35,482 nucleotides of DNA from Paracoccaceae bacterium (GCA_016936395.1 JAFGXY010000001.1:1-35482); one strand, 5' to 3'. Shown: positions 8,269 through 16,737, counted from the stretch's first letter. Made by a program: numbers and translations. The notes: generated by a model not told the origin, from the sequence alone.

Positions 8269-8990
8269 TCCGGCAAGGCGAGGCTTTGCGCGCGGCGGGC
8301 AGGGAATACCTGGCCGGGGCGCAGCAACAGGGCGCGCGCCCGGTTGCGGTGGGGCAGAAGTTCGATCCGGCGGGGGGCGTGCTGCGGTTTGCGGGCAATA
8401 CCTTTCTGTGCCATATCGACCCTGAAAGCCCGGCCCATGCCGCGCTGACCGAGGCCAGCCTTGCCCTGCAACAGGGGCCGCTTGCGCAGGCCTTCACCTT
8501 CCTGCCGCCGTCCAGCTTTCACATGACGGTGTTTGAAGGCGTATGCGACGCGCACCGCAGCGGTGACCGCTGGCCCGAGGGCCTTGGCCCCGATACGCCG
8601 CTGGATCAGGTGACGGATGCGTTCAGCGCGGCGACGGCGCGGCTTGCGCTGCCGCAAACCCATGCCATCCGGCCCACGGGTATTTTCGCCGGCTTTTCGG
8701 TCGCGGTCAGTGGCGCGGATGCGGGGGCCGAGGCCAGCCTGCGGCAGACCCGTCAGGCGTTGCGCGCCGCCACAGGCATCCGCCGCGCCGATTTCGACAG
8801 CTATGATTTTCACATCACGCTTGGCTATCTGCTGCACTGGCTGACCCCCGATCAGGCCGAGGCGGTGCTGGACCTGTCGCAGACGGTGTTTGCGCGGCTG
8901 CTTTCCCGCGCCCCGGTGATCCCCCTTGGTCCGGTCGAATTCTGCCGCTTTGACGACATGCACGCCTTTCGCCTGATCCGGCACCTTTGA
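8265..8990 (+). CDS. DUF1868 / 2H-type phosphoesterase domain protein
   Basis: A 241-aa cytoplasmic protein with no signal peptide, starting at GTG inside the ugpC stop (GTGA overlap). Two H-x-T motifs, H86-M-T88 (SFHMTVFEG) and H183-I-T185 (FHITLGYL), are about 97 residues apart, as in the 2H phosphoesterase superfamily, whose members act on 2',3'- or 1,2-cyclic phosphates and related phosphodiesters. [19 protein letters not shown] near the N terminus fits DUF1868. Tight coupling to ugpC suggests it acts on an imported glycerophosphate compound, perhaps a cyclic glycerophosphate; this is inference. The family has no settled biochemical role that I can name. Confidence 0.8.
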   Translation: MIRQGEALRAAGREYLAGAQQQGARPVAVGQKFDPAGGVLRFAGNTFLCHIDPESPAHAALTEASLALQQGPLAQAFTFLPPSSFHMTVFEGVCDAHRSGDRWPEGLGPDTPLDQVTDAFSAATARLALPQTHAIRPTGIFAGFSVAVSGADAGAEASLRQTRQALRAATGIRRADFDSYDFHITLGYLLHWLTPDQAEAVLDLSQTVFARLLSRAPVIPLGPVEFCRFDDMHAFRLIRHL

Positions 8991-9174
8991 CCCCCGCCAA
9001 GCCGCCACGGACCGGATCGAAGCATCTGCATGCTCAACCGCCCCCCCCTTAGGCGCCGCCTTGCCGGGATAACTTTTCGCACTGGAAATCTTGGCTTTTT
9101 TCGACAGGTTGTCATGGGAAAAGCGTTGAATGCCTATGCGTCACCGCAGATCCGAACATGAATGGAGTAGACCC
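8991..9174. other. Intergenic gap upstream of cytochrome c'
   Basis: This 184-bp stretch separates the ugp run from the cytochrome pair. It probably carries the promoter of the cytochrome c' gene; a TTGGCT at 9091-9096 is the best -35-like element, but I cannot place a convincing -10. No FNR-type TTGAT-N4-ATCAA dyad is seen. A ribosome site (ggag) is at 9164-9167. Confidence 0.4.
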
Positions 9175-9621
9175 ATGCGAAAAATTGCTTTCCTGTCCGT
9201 TGTGGCAGGCATTCTGGGCACGGCAGTGCTGGCCGACCCGCTTGCAACCGCCGTCGCACGGCAGGAATACTACAAGGCGCTTGGCGGCGTCATGAAGCCG
9301 ATGGGCGAACTTGCCAAAGGCTTTGATGCCGAAAAGGCCAAGGTCCAGACCGCGCTTCTGGTTGCGGCCCTGTCAAAGGACGTGTTGCCGCTTTATGAAC
9401 CCGGCACTTCGGACGCCGACCTGCCCGGCAAATCGCGGGCGATGGCAAAGATCTGGGACAATCTGGAGGACGTGACCGCCAAGAACCAGGCGATGCAAGA
9501 GGCCGCGAAAGTGGTGGTTGCTGCCGCCGAAGCAGGCGATGCCGCGGCGTTCGCGGCGGCCTTTGGCCAGTTGGGCGGCACCTGCAAATCCTGCCACGAC
9601 ACGTACCGCGTGCCGGAATGA
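9175..9621 (+). CDS. Cytochrome c' (class II c-type cytochrome)
   Basis: A 148-aa periplasmic haem protein. Signal peptide residues 1-20 (RKIAFLSVVAGILGTAVLA) are followed by a mature four-helix-bundle domain. The haem-binding C137-K-S-C140-H141 lies next to the C terminus, the hallmark of class II cytochromes such as cytochrome c'. ATG at 9175 was chosen because it follows a ribosome site and begins the signal peptide; an in-frame upstream ATG at 9130 would put a charged 15-residue tail before it. Cytochromes c' bind NO and protect against nitrosative stress in related phototrophs. A cytochrome b561 gene follows, the usual pairing in Rhodobacterales. Confidence 0.9.
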   Translation: MRKIAFLSVVAGILGTAVLADPLATAVARQEYYKALGGVMKPMGELAKGFDAEKAKVQTALLVAALSKDVLPLYEPGTSDADLPGKSRAMAKIWDNLEDVTAKNQAMQEAAKVVVAAAEAGDAAAFAAAFGQLGGTCKSCHDTYRVPE

Positions 9622-9626
9622 CACTG

Positions 9627-9652
9627 TCCGGCCGGGGTCACCCCCGGCCGGA
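9627..9652 (+). other. Intercistronic hairpin between cytochrome c' and cytochrome b561
   Basis: A perfect 11-bp GC stem (tccggccgggg with ccccggccgga) around a TCAC loop, six bases after the cytochrome c' stop and before the ribosome site (aaggagg) of the next gene. There is no T run. It probably stabilises the upstream message or reduces read-through; inferred from position. Confidence 0.7.
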
Positions 9653-9676
9653 ACCCGTCTGACAAGGAGGATCGAC

Positions 9677-10246
9677 ATGGGTGAACCCGCCACGGGCAAC
9701 AAGGTCTGGGATCCGGCCATACGGGTTTTTCACTGGGCGCTGGTCGTGGCCGTTTTCGCGGGTTGGCTGCTGGGGCATTACGGTCCCTTGCAGATGACGT
9801 GGCATTTCTGGGCGGGCTATGCCGTGGCCGGACTTGTTGGCTTTCGCCTTGTCTGGGGGATCATCGGGCCGAAGAATGCGCGGTTTGCGTCTTTCCTGCG
9901 CTCGCCCCGCACGGTCGGGGCCTATGTGCAGACCTTGCCAGACCGGCGGCCCACGGCTGCGGCCGGGCACAATCCCTTGGGTGGCTGGTCAATCGCTGCC
10001 ATGCTGATCGTGCTGGCCGGGCAAGTGGCGACGGGGCTGATCCTTGACCCCGAGGATTATATCAACACCGGCCCGCTGGCCGGCCTTGTGTCTTCGGACT
10101 GGAACCGCTGGGCGCTTGGCATGCACCACCGGCTTGGCGTGGTGATGGCGGTTCTGGTCGGGCTGCATGTGGCGGCGATTATCTTCTACCGCGTCTGGAA
10201 GCGCGAGGATCTGGTCACGCCGATGATCACCGGACGCCGCCGCTGA
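9677..10246 (+). CDS. Cytochrome b561 family protein
   Basis: A 189-aa di-haem membrane cytochrome with four transmembrane segments. Candidate haem-ligand histidines are H19 (AIRVFHWALVV), H43 (TWHFWAGY), H150/H151 (GMHHRLGVV) and H164 (VGLHVAAII). ATG at 9677 sits seven bases after a strong AAGGAGG. The family passes electrons between the quinone pool and periplasmic c-type cytochromes, so it may reduce the cytochrome c' encoded just upstream; the partnership is inferred from gene pairing. A bidirectional terminator follows 29 bp downstream. Confidence 0.88.
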   Translation: MGEPATGNKVWDPAIRVFHWALVVAVFAGWLLGHYGPLQMTWHFWAGYAVAGLVGFRLVWGIIGPKNARFASFLRSPRTVGAYVQTLPDRRPTAAAGHNPLGGWSIAAMLIVLAGQVATGLILDPEDYINTGPLAGLVSSDWNRWALGMHHRLGVVMAVLVGLHVAAIIFYRVWKREDLVTPMITGRRR

Positions 10247-10275
10247 CGCTGTATGGTCGACAAACGGAAAAGGAA

Positions 10276-10306
10276 AAAGGGTGCCACGTGGCACCCTTTC
10301 GTTTTT
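10276..10306. terminator. Bidirectional rho-independent terminator
   Basis: Perfect 12-bp self-complementary arms (aaagggtgccac and gtggcacccttt), followed by cgttttt on the plus strand and by tttttcc on the minus strand. It sits between the convergent ends of cytochrome b561 (plus) and ilvC (minus) and serves both. Confidence 0.92.
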
Positions 10307-10326
10307 GCTGTCGCGCGATCAGTTGA

Positions 10327-11472
<1,146 letters not shown>

Positions 11473-11474
11473 TC

Positions 11475-11933
11475 ATGCAACTGGATGAGGCAGACCGCCG
11501 TATCCTGCGCCACTATCTGACCGAGCCGGGCAGTGACCGCGCGGCCTTGGCCGAGCGGGCAGGGGTGACGCCCGCAACCTTGTGGCGGCGGCTGGAGCGG
11601 TTGCGTGAAGCGGGCGTGATCCGCGCCGAAGTGGCGGTGATCGACTGGCGGGCCTTGGGCTATGCGGTCGAGGTCAGTTTGCGGTTCACGCTGGACAAGA
11701 CCAACAGCCGCGCCTTTGACGAATTCATCGCAGCGGCGCGCGAGGTGCCCGAAGTGGTGGCGATCGAGACCTTTCTGGGTCGCGTCGATGTGCGGCTGAA
11801 CGTGATCGCCCGCGATATGGTGCATTATCAAGAGGTTTACCGGCGGCGCATCCTGACCCTGCCGCATATCGCCGAGTTGGACGCTTTGATGCTGATCGCC
11901 ACCATCAAGGACGAAAGCGGGCTGCCGCTGTGA
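11475..11933 (+). CDS. Lrp/AsnC family transcriptional regulator (first of a tandem pair)
   Basis: A 152-aa regulator. A winged helix-turn-helix spans about residues 4-50 (DEADRRILRHYL, then DRAALAERAGVTPATLWRRLERLREAGVIR). The C-terminal RAM/AsnC effector domain follows, with VPEVVAIETFLGRVDVRLNVIARDM. The family senses amino acids and forms octameric rings on DNA. The start is an ATG 125 bp from the ilvC start. Its stop shares GTGA with a second Lrp-like gene, so the two are made together and may form mixed oligomers. Regulation of ilvC is inferred from the divergent arrangement. Confidence 0.9.
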   Translation: MQLDEADRRILRHYLTEPGSDRAALAERAGVTPATLWRRLERLREAGVIRAEVAVIDWRALGYAVEVSLRFTLDKTNSRAFDEFIAAAREVPEVVAIETFLGRVDVRLNVIARDMVHYQEVYRRRILTLPHIAELDALMLIATIKDESGLPL

Positions 11934-12388
11934 TCGACCTTGACGATCTGGACCGGGCACTGCTGCGGGCGCTGTCGCTGGATGCGGGCGTGTCGGGCGG
12001 CGCATTGGGGCGGCGGTTCGGCATCAGCCAGCCAGCCGCCTGGCGGCGGATCAAACGGCTGGAAGAGGCTGGCGTGCTGTCGGGCAGGCGTATCGAGGTG
12101 GATCGGGCCGCGCTTGGCTTTGGCGTGACGGTGTTTCTGGGGGTGAAACTGGCCACGCGCGGGCGGGTGTCGCTGGAGGATTTCGAGCGCGCGGTGACCG
12201 CAATCCCCGAGGTGCAGGTGGTGCAGCATGTGTTGGGGTTGTTCGATTACCGCCTGCGGGTGGTGGCGCGCGACATTGCCGATTTTGAGCGCGTGTTGCG
12301 GCGCCGGATCATGACGCTGCCGGGGGTGGGCACGGTCGAGGCCAATGTGCTGCTGACCGAAGAGCGCAGGCCGGGGCCGTTGGGATAG
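11930..12388 (+). CDS. Lrp/AsnC family transcriptional regulator (second of a tandem pair)
   Basis: A 152-aa protein, the same length as its upstream neighbour and overlapping it by four bases (GTG start). The helix-turn-helix is in SGGALGRRFGISQPAAWRRIKRLEEAGVLSG, and the effector domain holds IPEVQVVQHVLGLFDYRLRVVARDI, parallel to the first copy. The two are clearly paralogous but well diverged, so the duplication is old or the genes have separate tasks. The recognition helices differ (TPATLWRRLERL against QPAAWRRIKRL), so their DNA targets may differ. Confidence 0.9.
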   Translation: MIDLDDLDRALLRALSLDAGVSGGALGRRFGISQPAAWRRIKRLEEAGVLSGRRIEVDRAALGFGVTVFLGVKLATRGRVSLEDFERAVTAIPEVQVVQHVLGLFDYRLRVVARDIADFERVLRRRIMTLPGVGTVEANVLLTEERRPGPLG

Positions 12389-12535
12389 CACCGGCAGGAT
12401 GCAGAAGGGGACGGCTCTGCCCCCCGAGGCGCAAAGCACCTCTCCCCCCGGGATATTTGTGGAAAGAGAAAGCGGGGTGGGTGGCATTGGGCGTGGCTTG
12501 GGCTATGGTCTGGCAAAACGAAAGGAGACCCGCGC
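12389..12535. other. Intergenic region with a Rhodobacterales-type hairpin motif
   Basis: Behind the second Lrp gene is an imperfect hairpin at 12426-12442 (gaggcgc, loop aaa, gcacctc, one mismatch), then a C run and ccgggatatttgtggaaag. From memory, a GC hairpin followed by GGGATATTTG-like sequence is a recurrent intergenic motif in Rhodobacterales genomes; its role is not known to me. A ribosome site (aaaggaga) at 12520-12527 belongs to the aminotransferase. Confidence 0.5.
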
Positions 12536-13660
12536 ATGCCCGGATTGCACGCAGATATCGACCCCGATGGCCTTGAAGAGTTTTCGGTGGTGTTCACCGA
12601 CCGCAGCCTGAACCACATGTCGGCGCGGTTTCAGGGCGTAATGCGCGATGTGTCGGGGATGCTGAAGGAGGTCTACCACGGCTCGGCGGTGGCCTTGGTT
12701 CCCGGCGGCGGCACCTATGCGATGGAGGCGGTGGCGCGGCAGTTCGGCCAGGGCCGGGTGCTGATCGTGCGCAACGGCTGGTTTTCCTATCGCTGGAGCC
12801 AGATTTTCGACGCGGGCGGCTTTGCGGGCGACGCATCGGTGGTGATGGCGCGGCAGACCGGCAACGATGCGCGCGCGCCCTATGCGCCGCCGCCGGTCGA
12901 GGAGGTCGTGGCGCGCATCCGGGCCGACCGGCCGGACGCGGTGTTTGCCCCCCATGTGGAAACCAGCGCAGGCATCATCCTGCCCGATGACTATATTGCG
13001 CAGGTGGCGGCGGCGGCGCATGAGGTGGGGGCGTTGATGGTGCTGGATTGCATCGCCTCGGGCTGCATCTGGGTGGATATGGCCGCCAGCGGGGTGGATG
13101 TGCTGATCTCGGCACCGCAAAAGGGCTGGTCGGCCTCGCCTTCGGCCGGAGTGGTGGTGATGAGCCCCCTGGCCGAGGCACGGCTGGCCGAGACCACGTC
13201 AAGCAGCTTTGCGCTGGATCTGAAGAAATGGCGGGCGATGATGGCGGCCTATGAGGGCGGTGGCCACGCCTATCATGCCACCATGCCGACCGATGCGATT
13301 GTTGGCTTTCGCGACGCCATGCTGGAGACCAAGGCGATGGGGTTTGCGGCGGCCAAGGCGGCGCAATGGGAATTGGGCACGGTGGTCCGGGCGCTGCTGG
13401 CGGCCAGGGGCGTGCGGTCGGTGGCGGCCGAGGGCTTTCAGGCGCCCGGCGTGGTGGTCAGCTATACCGATGACCCCGGCGTGCAGACCGGCGCGAAGTT
13501 CCGTCAGCAGGGGTTGCAGATCGCCGCAGGCGTGCCGTTGCAGGTCGGCGAGGGCGCGGCGTTCAAGACCTTCCGCATCGGGTTGTTCGGTTTGGACAAG
13601 CTGGCCGATGTGCCGGGCACCGTGGCGCGGCTGGAGCGGGCGGTCGAGGCGGTGCTTTAA
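12536..13660 (+). CDS. Class V (pyridoxal phosphate) aminotransferase family protein
   Basis: A 374-aa fold-type I PLP enzyme of the alanine-glyoxylate / serine-pyruvate aminotransferase group. Visible landmarks are the phosphate-binding PGGGTYAMEAVARQF (about residues 57-70), the pocket segment HVETSAGIILPDDY, the PLP-pairing Asp171 (LMVLDCIASG), and the internal aldimine Lys196 in SAPQKGWSASP. ATG at 12536 lies nine bases after AAAGGAGA. Members of this group include glyoxylate and 2-aminoethylphosphonate transaminases; I cannot choose a substrate from the sequence. It sits alone on its strand between the Lrp pair and a convergent UbiH-like gene. Confidence 0.85.
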   Translation: MPGLHADIDPDGLEEFSVVFTDRSLNHMSARFQGVMRDVSGMLKEVYHGSAVALVPGGGTYAMEAVARQFGQGRVLIVRNGWFSYRWSQIFDAGGFAGDASVVMARQTGNDARAPYAPPPVEEVVARIRADRPDAVFAPHVETSAGIILPDDYIAQVAAAAHEVGALMVLDCIASGCIWVDMAASGVDVLISAPQKGWSASPSAGVVVMSPLAEARLAETTSSSFALDLKKWRAMMAAYEGGGHAYHATMPTDAIVGFRDAMLETKAMGFAAAKAAQWELGTVVRALLAARGVRSVAAEGFQAPGVVVSYTDDPGVQTGAKFRQQGLQIAAGVPLQVGEGAAFKTFRIGLFGLDKLADVPGTVARLERAVEAVL

Positions 13661-13677
13661 CGCGCACCGCCCGCCCC

Positions 13678-13707
13678 GACTGTGCCCGCCGTGACTGTGC
13701 CCGCCCC
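13678..13707 (+). repeat. Two-copy 15-bp tandem repeat between convergent genes
   Basis: Copies gactgtgcccgccgt (13678-13692) and gactgtgcccgcccc (13693-13707) match at 13 of 15 positions. They lie in the 65-bp gap between the aminotransferase and the UbiH-like gene, which end facing each other. No terminator hairpin with a T run is seen in this gap. Confidence 0.7.
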
Positions 13708-13725
13708 GGATCACCACACCCCAAA

Positions 13726-14925
13726 TCAGCGCACCCCAAGTCCGGCGCGCATCAGCGTCTTGCGCACCGGACCCGCCGAGTAAAGCACGTTCAGCGCCGC
13801 GGCGCGCAGGTCGCGCAAGGGCTGGGCGTGGATCATCGAGGCCCGGTTCAGCAGATCAATTCCGGCCACGCGGGCCTGCACCTCAAGGTGGCGCTTGCGG
13901 TGATAGGCGTCAAGCATTTTGGCCGAGCCGATGTCTTCGGGGGCGGCATTGGCCAGATCCAGCAGCACGCGCAGATCGGCCAGTGACATGTTCAGCCCTT
14001 GCGCTCCGATGGGTGGCACGACATGCGCGGCTTCGGCGATCAGGGCGCAGCGTTCGCCCGACATCCGTGCGGCGATCTGGCTGATGATCGGCCAGACCGT
14101 CAGGCGGCTGGCCAGTGTCAGCGGGCCAAGGATCTGGCATGAGCGCGCGGTCATCTCGGCCTCGAAGCTGTCGGTCGGCAGGGCGCGCAGGCGGGCGACC
14201 TCGGGGCCGGATTCCATCCAGACCACTGCCGAGGCCGGTTGTCCGTTGCGGTCGGGCAGCGGCACCAGCGTGAACGGCCCGCCCGAGCGGTGAATCTCGG
14301 TCGAGACGTTGTGGTGCGGCAGCGGATGCGTCACCGCGAAGGCCAAGGCCTTCTGGCCATAGCGCGTGGTGCGGACGGGGATGTTCAGGGCCTCGCGCAC
14401 CACCGAATTGCGCCCATCCGCCGCCACCACCATGCGGGCGTGGATCTGGCTGCCATCGGACAGCGTCACCAAAGCCTCATCCGCGCGCGTGGTCAGACGC
14501 TGGGTGGCGACGCCGGGGCGAAAATCGACATTGGGCAATTCGGCCAGTCGCGCCAACATTTCGCGGCGCAACAGCCAGTTCGGCAGGTTCCAGCCAAACG
14601 GCTGATCCGAGACGTCGGCGGCGTTGAAATCCTTGGTCAGGCGCGGTTTTGCCTCGCGCCCGCCGGCATCGACGATGCGCATGATCTGCAGGGCTGCGGC
14701 AAAGGGCTCAAGCCGCGACCACAGCCCGGCCGCCTGAAACACCGGAACCGACGGGTGCAGAAAGGCGGTGGTGCGCAGATCGGCACCGTCATCGCCTTCC
14801 GACAGCACCGGGGGCGAAGGGTCAACGCAGATCACGCTGAACCCGGCCGAGCCAAAAGCCGCCGCGGCGGACAGCCCGGCGACGCCGCCGCCGGAAACCA
14901 GAATATCGGTGCTGATGCGTGTCAT
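13726..14925 (-). CDS. UbiH/UbiF/COQ6-family FAD-dependent monooxygenase
   Basis: A 399-aa flavoprotein hydroxylase, probably acting in ubiquinone ring hydroxylation. The FAD-binding GxGxxG is VSGGGVAGLSAA (residues 10-21). The DG motif is VVAADGRNSVVR. The second FAD motif reads CALIAEAAHVVPPIGAQGLNMSLAD, where the usual GD is replaced by AE while GAQGLN is intact. This AEAAH/GEAAH version is, from memory, seen in alphaproteobacterial members. The length is normal for the family. Whether it hydroxylates C5, C6 or another ring position cannot be told. It runs opposite to the aminotransferase. Confidence 0.85.
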   Translation of the reverse strand: MTRISTDILVSGGGVAGLSAAAAFGSAGFSVICVDPSPPVLSEGDDGADLRTTAFLHPSVPVFQAAGLWSRLEPFAAALQIMRIVDAGGREAKPRLTKDFNAADVSDQPFGWNLPNWLLRREMLARLAELPNVDFRPGVATQRLTTRADEALVTLSDGSQIHARMVVAADGRNSVVREALNIPVRTTRYGQKALAFAVTHPLPHHNVSTEIHRSGGPFTLVPLPDRNGQPASAVVWMESGPEVARLRALPTDSFEAEMTARSCQILGPLTLASRLTVWPIISQIAARMSGERCALIAEAAHVVPPIGAQGLNMSLADLRVLLDLANAAPEDIGSAKMLDAYHRKRHLEVQARVAGIDLLNRASMIHAQPLRDLRAAALNVLYSAGPVRKTLMRAGLGVR

Positions 14926-14998
14926 CTCACTCTCCGTGCATGGTCCGAAGATAGGTCCGGTGACCGGGAAAACGAAGCGACAAAGCGCCCCGGTCGGA

Positions 14999-15244
14999 TC
15001 AATCCTCGCGACGCGATTTGCCCGGCCAGGAGATGGTGACGAAGAAGATGAACATCAGGGGCACCAGGATCAGCCCTGTGATCGTCAAGGCAACCGGTCC
15101 CCAGACCATGAATGCCAGTCCTGCTGCAACCACCAATGAGGCCAGCACGGCAAGGGCGATTGCCCCGCTTTTGCTGGTGTCATCGCCATGCGTCAGATCG
15201 TGTGACGCCGCTTGCGGGAAGGTTGCTGCGGGATTCATGGCCAT
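14999..15244 (-). CDS. Small two-helix membrane protein of unknown function
   Basis: An 81-aa protein with a polar N terminus (about residues 1-28), two transmembrane helices (GAIALAVLASLVVAAGLAFMVW and VALTITGLILVPLMFIFFVTI) and a basic tail (PGKSRRED). The ribosome site AGGAGG lies only two bases before ATG at 15250 but eight before the in-frame ATG at 15244, so I prefer the latter. I recognise no family. It lies between the UbiH-like gene and the HAD nucleotidase, with its own likely promoter in the 83-bp gap upstream. Confidence 0.7.
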   Translation of the reverse strand: MAMNPAATFPQAASHDLTHGDDTSKSGAIALAVLASLVVAAGLAFMVWGPVALTITGLILVPLMFIFFVTISWPGKSRRED

Positions 15245-15333
15245 ATTCATATCCTCCTATATGTATGGATTTTCGTCGTATACACATGAATGCCGTCTGG
15301 CGAAAGATAAAATGATGCGGCCCGGAATCAGAG

Positions 15334-15978
15334 TTAAACCAGCTTCGCCAAAAAGGCGGACAGGTCGGTGTCATGATGGTCGATGTGCTGCGCGGGGGCG
15401 GCGACCGGGGCGATGTGAACCGTGCGCAGACCCATGGCATGCGGGGCCGCCAGATTGCGGGCATCGTCTTCGAACATCGTGGCGCGGTCGGGGTCAAACC
15501 CGTCCAGCGCGAAGACGCGGGCAAAGGCGGCCGGCTCTGGCTTTGGCAAAAACCCTGCGTGTTCAACGCCGTAAACCGCATTGAACAGGCCAGACAGGCC
15601 GCGCGCCGCCAATACTTTGTGGGCATAGGGCGCATCGGCATTGGTATAGACAATGCGCCGACCCGGCAGGGCGGCGATCTGCGCTGCAAGGATGGGGTCC
15701 GGGTCCAGCACCGAAAAGTCGATGTCGTGGACATCGGCCAGATAGGCCATCGGGTCGATGTCATGTTCGCGCATCAGCCCCGCAAGGGTGGTGCCGTGAC
15801 GCTGCCAATAGTCGGCCCGCAGGCGATTGGCGCGGTCGTGGTCTAGCCCAAGCTTGGCCATCACCCAGCGGGTCATGCGCTGCTCGATCTGGTCGAACAG
15901 CCGCATCCGGGGCGGATACAGCGTGTTGTCCAGATCAAACACCCAGGTCGTTACGTGCGAAAAATTCTTGGCGATCAT
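15334..15978 (-). CDS. HAD-superfamily pyrimidine 5'-nucleotidase
   Basis: A 214-aa hydrolase of the pyrimidine 5'-nucleotidase (Sdt1-like) group, which dephosphorylates UMP/CMP-type nucleotides. Motif I is FDLDNTLYP with nucleophile D15 and acid/base D17. The small four-helix cap follows (about residues 22-90). Motif II is IVYTNADAPYAHKVL, motif III contains the Lys in GFLPKPEPAAF, and motif IV is MFEDDARNL. The TLYP sequence and cap size favour this group over phosphoglycolate phosphatases. ATG at 15978 is the first in frame. Confidence 0.88.
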   Translation of the reverse strand: MIAKNFSHVTTWVFDLDNTLYPPRMRLFDQIEQRMTRWVMAKLGLDHDRANRLRADYWQRHGTTLAGLMREHDIDPMAYLADVHDIDFSVLDPDPILAAQIAALPGRRIVYTNADAPYAHKVLAARGLSGLFNAVYGVEHAGFLPKPEPAAFARVFALDGFDPDRATMFEDDARNLAAPHAMGLRTVHIAPVAAPAQHIDHHDTDLSAFLAKLV

Positions 15979-16092
15979 GGGGCTAAGCTAGCGTGGCCGC
16001 CCGGTCGCAGCAAGCCTGCGGCGCGGCAATGGCTTGCCAAGACCGGGGGGCGGGTTGTAGCGTAGCACGCTGTAACGCAGATGTGACAGGAC

Positions 16093-16737
16093 GTGCCGGT
16101 GCAGAAAGATGCCTATACGCTGATTCTCGACGCGATCGAGGCGGGACTCTACCAACCGGGCGACCGGCTGGTGGAATCAGAGCTGGCGGAACGGCTTGGG
16201 GTCAGCCGCACCCCGGTGCGCGAGGCGCTGCAACGGCTGGAAACTCAGGCCATGCTGACGCGCGACGGGCGCAGCCTGATTGTGGCCAGTCTGGACCACA
16301 ATCAACTGGCCGAGCTTTATGCGGTGCGGACCGAGTTGGAAGGCTTGGCCTCGCGGCTGGCCGCCCGCCACGCAACCGATGAGGAAATCCGCGTGCTGCG
16401 CGGAATGGTCGAGGATGACCGCGCCTTGCTGACCGGCGATCCGCGCGCCATGAGCCGGGCCAACAAGCGGTTCCACCGGCAGATCCATCTGGCCAGCCAC
16501 AACCGCTTTCTGGTGCAGCAGCTTGATCTTGTGCACCGGTCGATGGCGCTGATGGCCACCACGTCGCTGGCGGCAGAAGGCCGTGGCGAGGGGGCCTTGG
16601 CCGAGCATGAGGAGATTGTCGGCGCCATCGAGGCGCGCGACGGTGACGCCGCCTACAAGGCGCTGCGCACCCATATCAGCCGCGCCTTCGAGACCCGGTT
16701 GCGCGTGGATGCGGGCGAGTTGAAGCTGAAGTTCTGA
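16093..16737 (+). CDS. GntR family transcriptional regulator, FadR/FCD type
   Basis: A 214-aa DNA-binding regulator. The N-terminal winged helix-turn-helix spans about residues 5-70, with PGDRLVESELAERLGVSRTPVREALQRLE. The all-helical FCD ligand-binding domain (about residues 75-205) carries the metal-ligand pattern of the family, including NKRFHRQIHLASHN and LAEHEEIVGAIEARDG. Such proteins respond to carboxylic acids or related metabolites. The start is GTG at 16093, with another GTG six bases later as an alternative. It stands alone, divergent from the HAD gene and convergent with the glycosyltransferase gene, so its target is not evident. Confidence 0.9.
   Translation: MPVQKDAYTLILDAIEAGLYQPGDRLVESELAERLGVSRTPVREALQRLETQAMLTRDGRSLIVASLDHNQLAELYAVRTELEGLASRLAARHATDEEIRVLRGMVEDDRALLTGDPRAMSRANKRFHRQIHLASHNRFLVQQLDLVHRSMALMATTSLAAEGRGEGALAEHEEIVGAIEARDGDAAYKALRTHISRAFETRLRVDAGELKLKF

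Noticed and set aside
9100..9150. FNR/NnrR-like site before cytochrome c'
   Set aside because: ttgtcat and ttgaat half sites occur, but no matching second half at the right distance is seen.
12536..13660. 2-aminoethylphosphonate transaminase (phnW) assignment for the class V aminotransferase
   Set aside because: The fold and PLP residues are shared by the whole class, and the gene is far from the phosphonate-type operon and alone; substrate assignment would be a guess.
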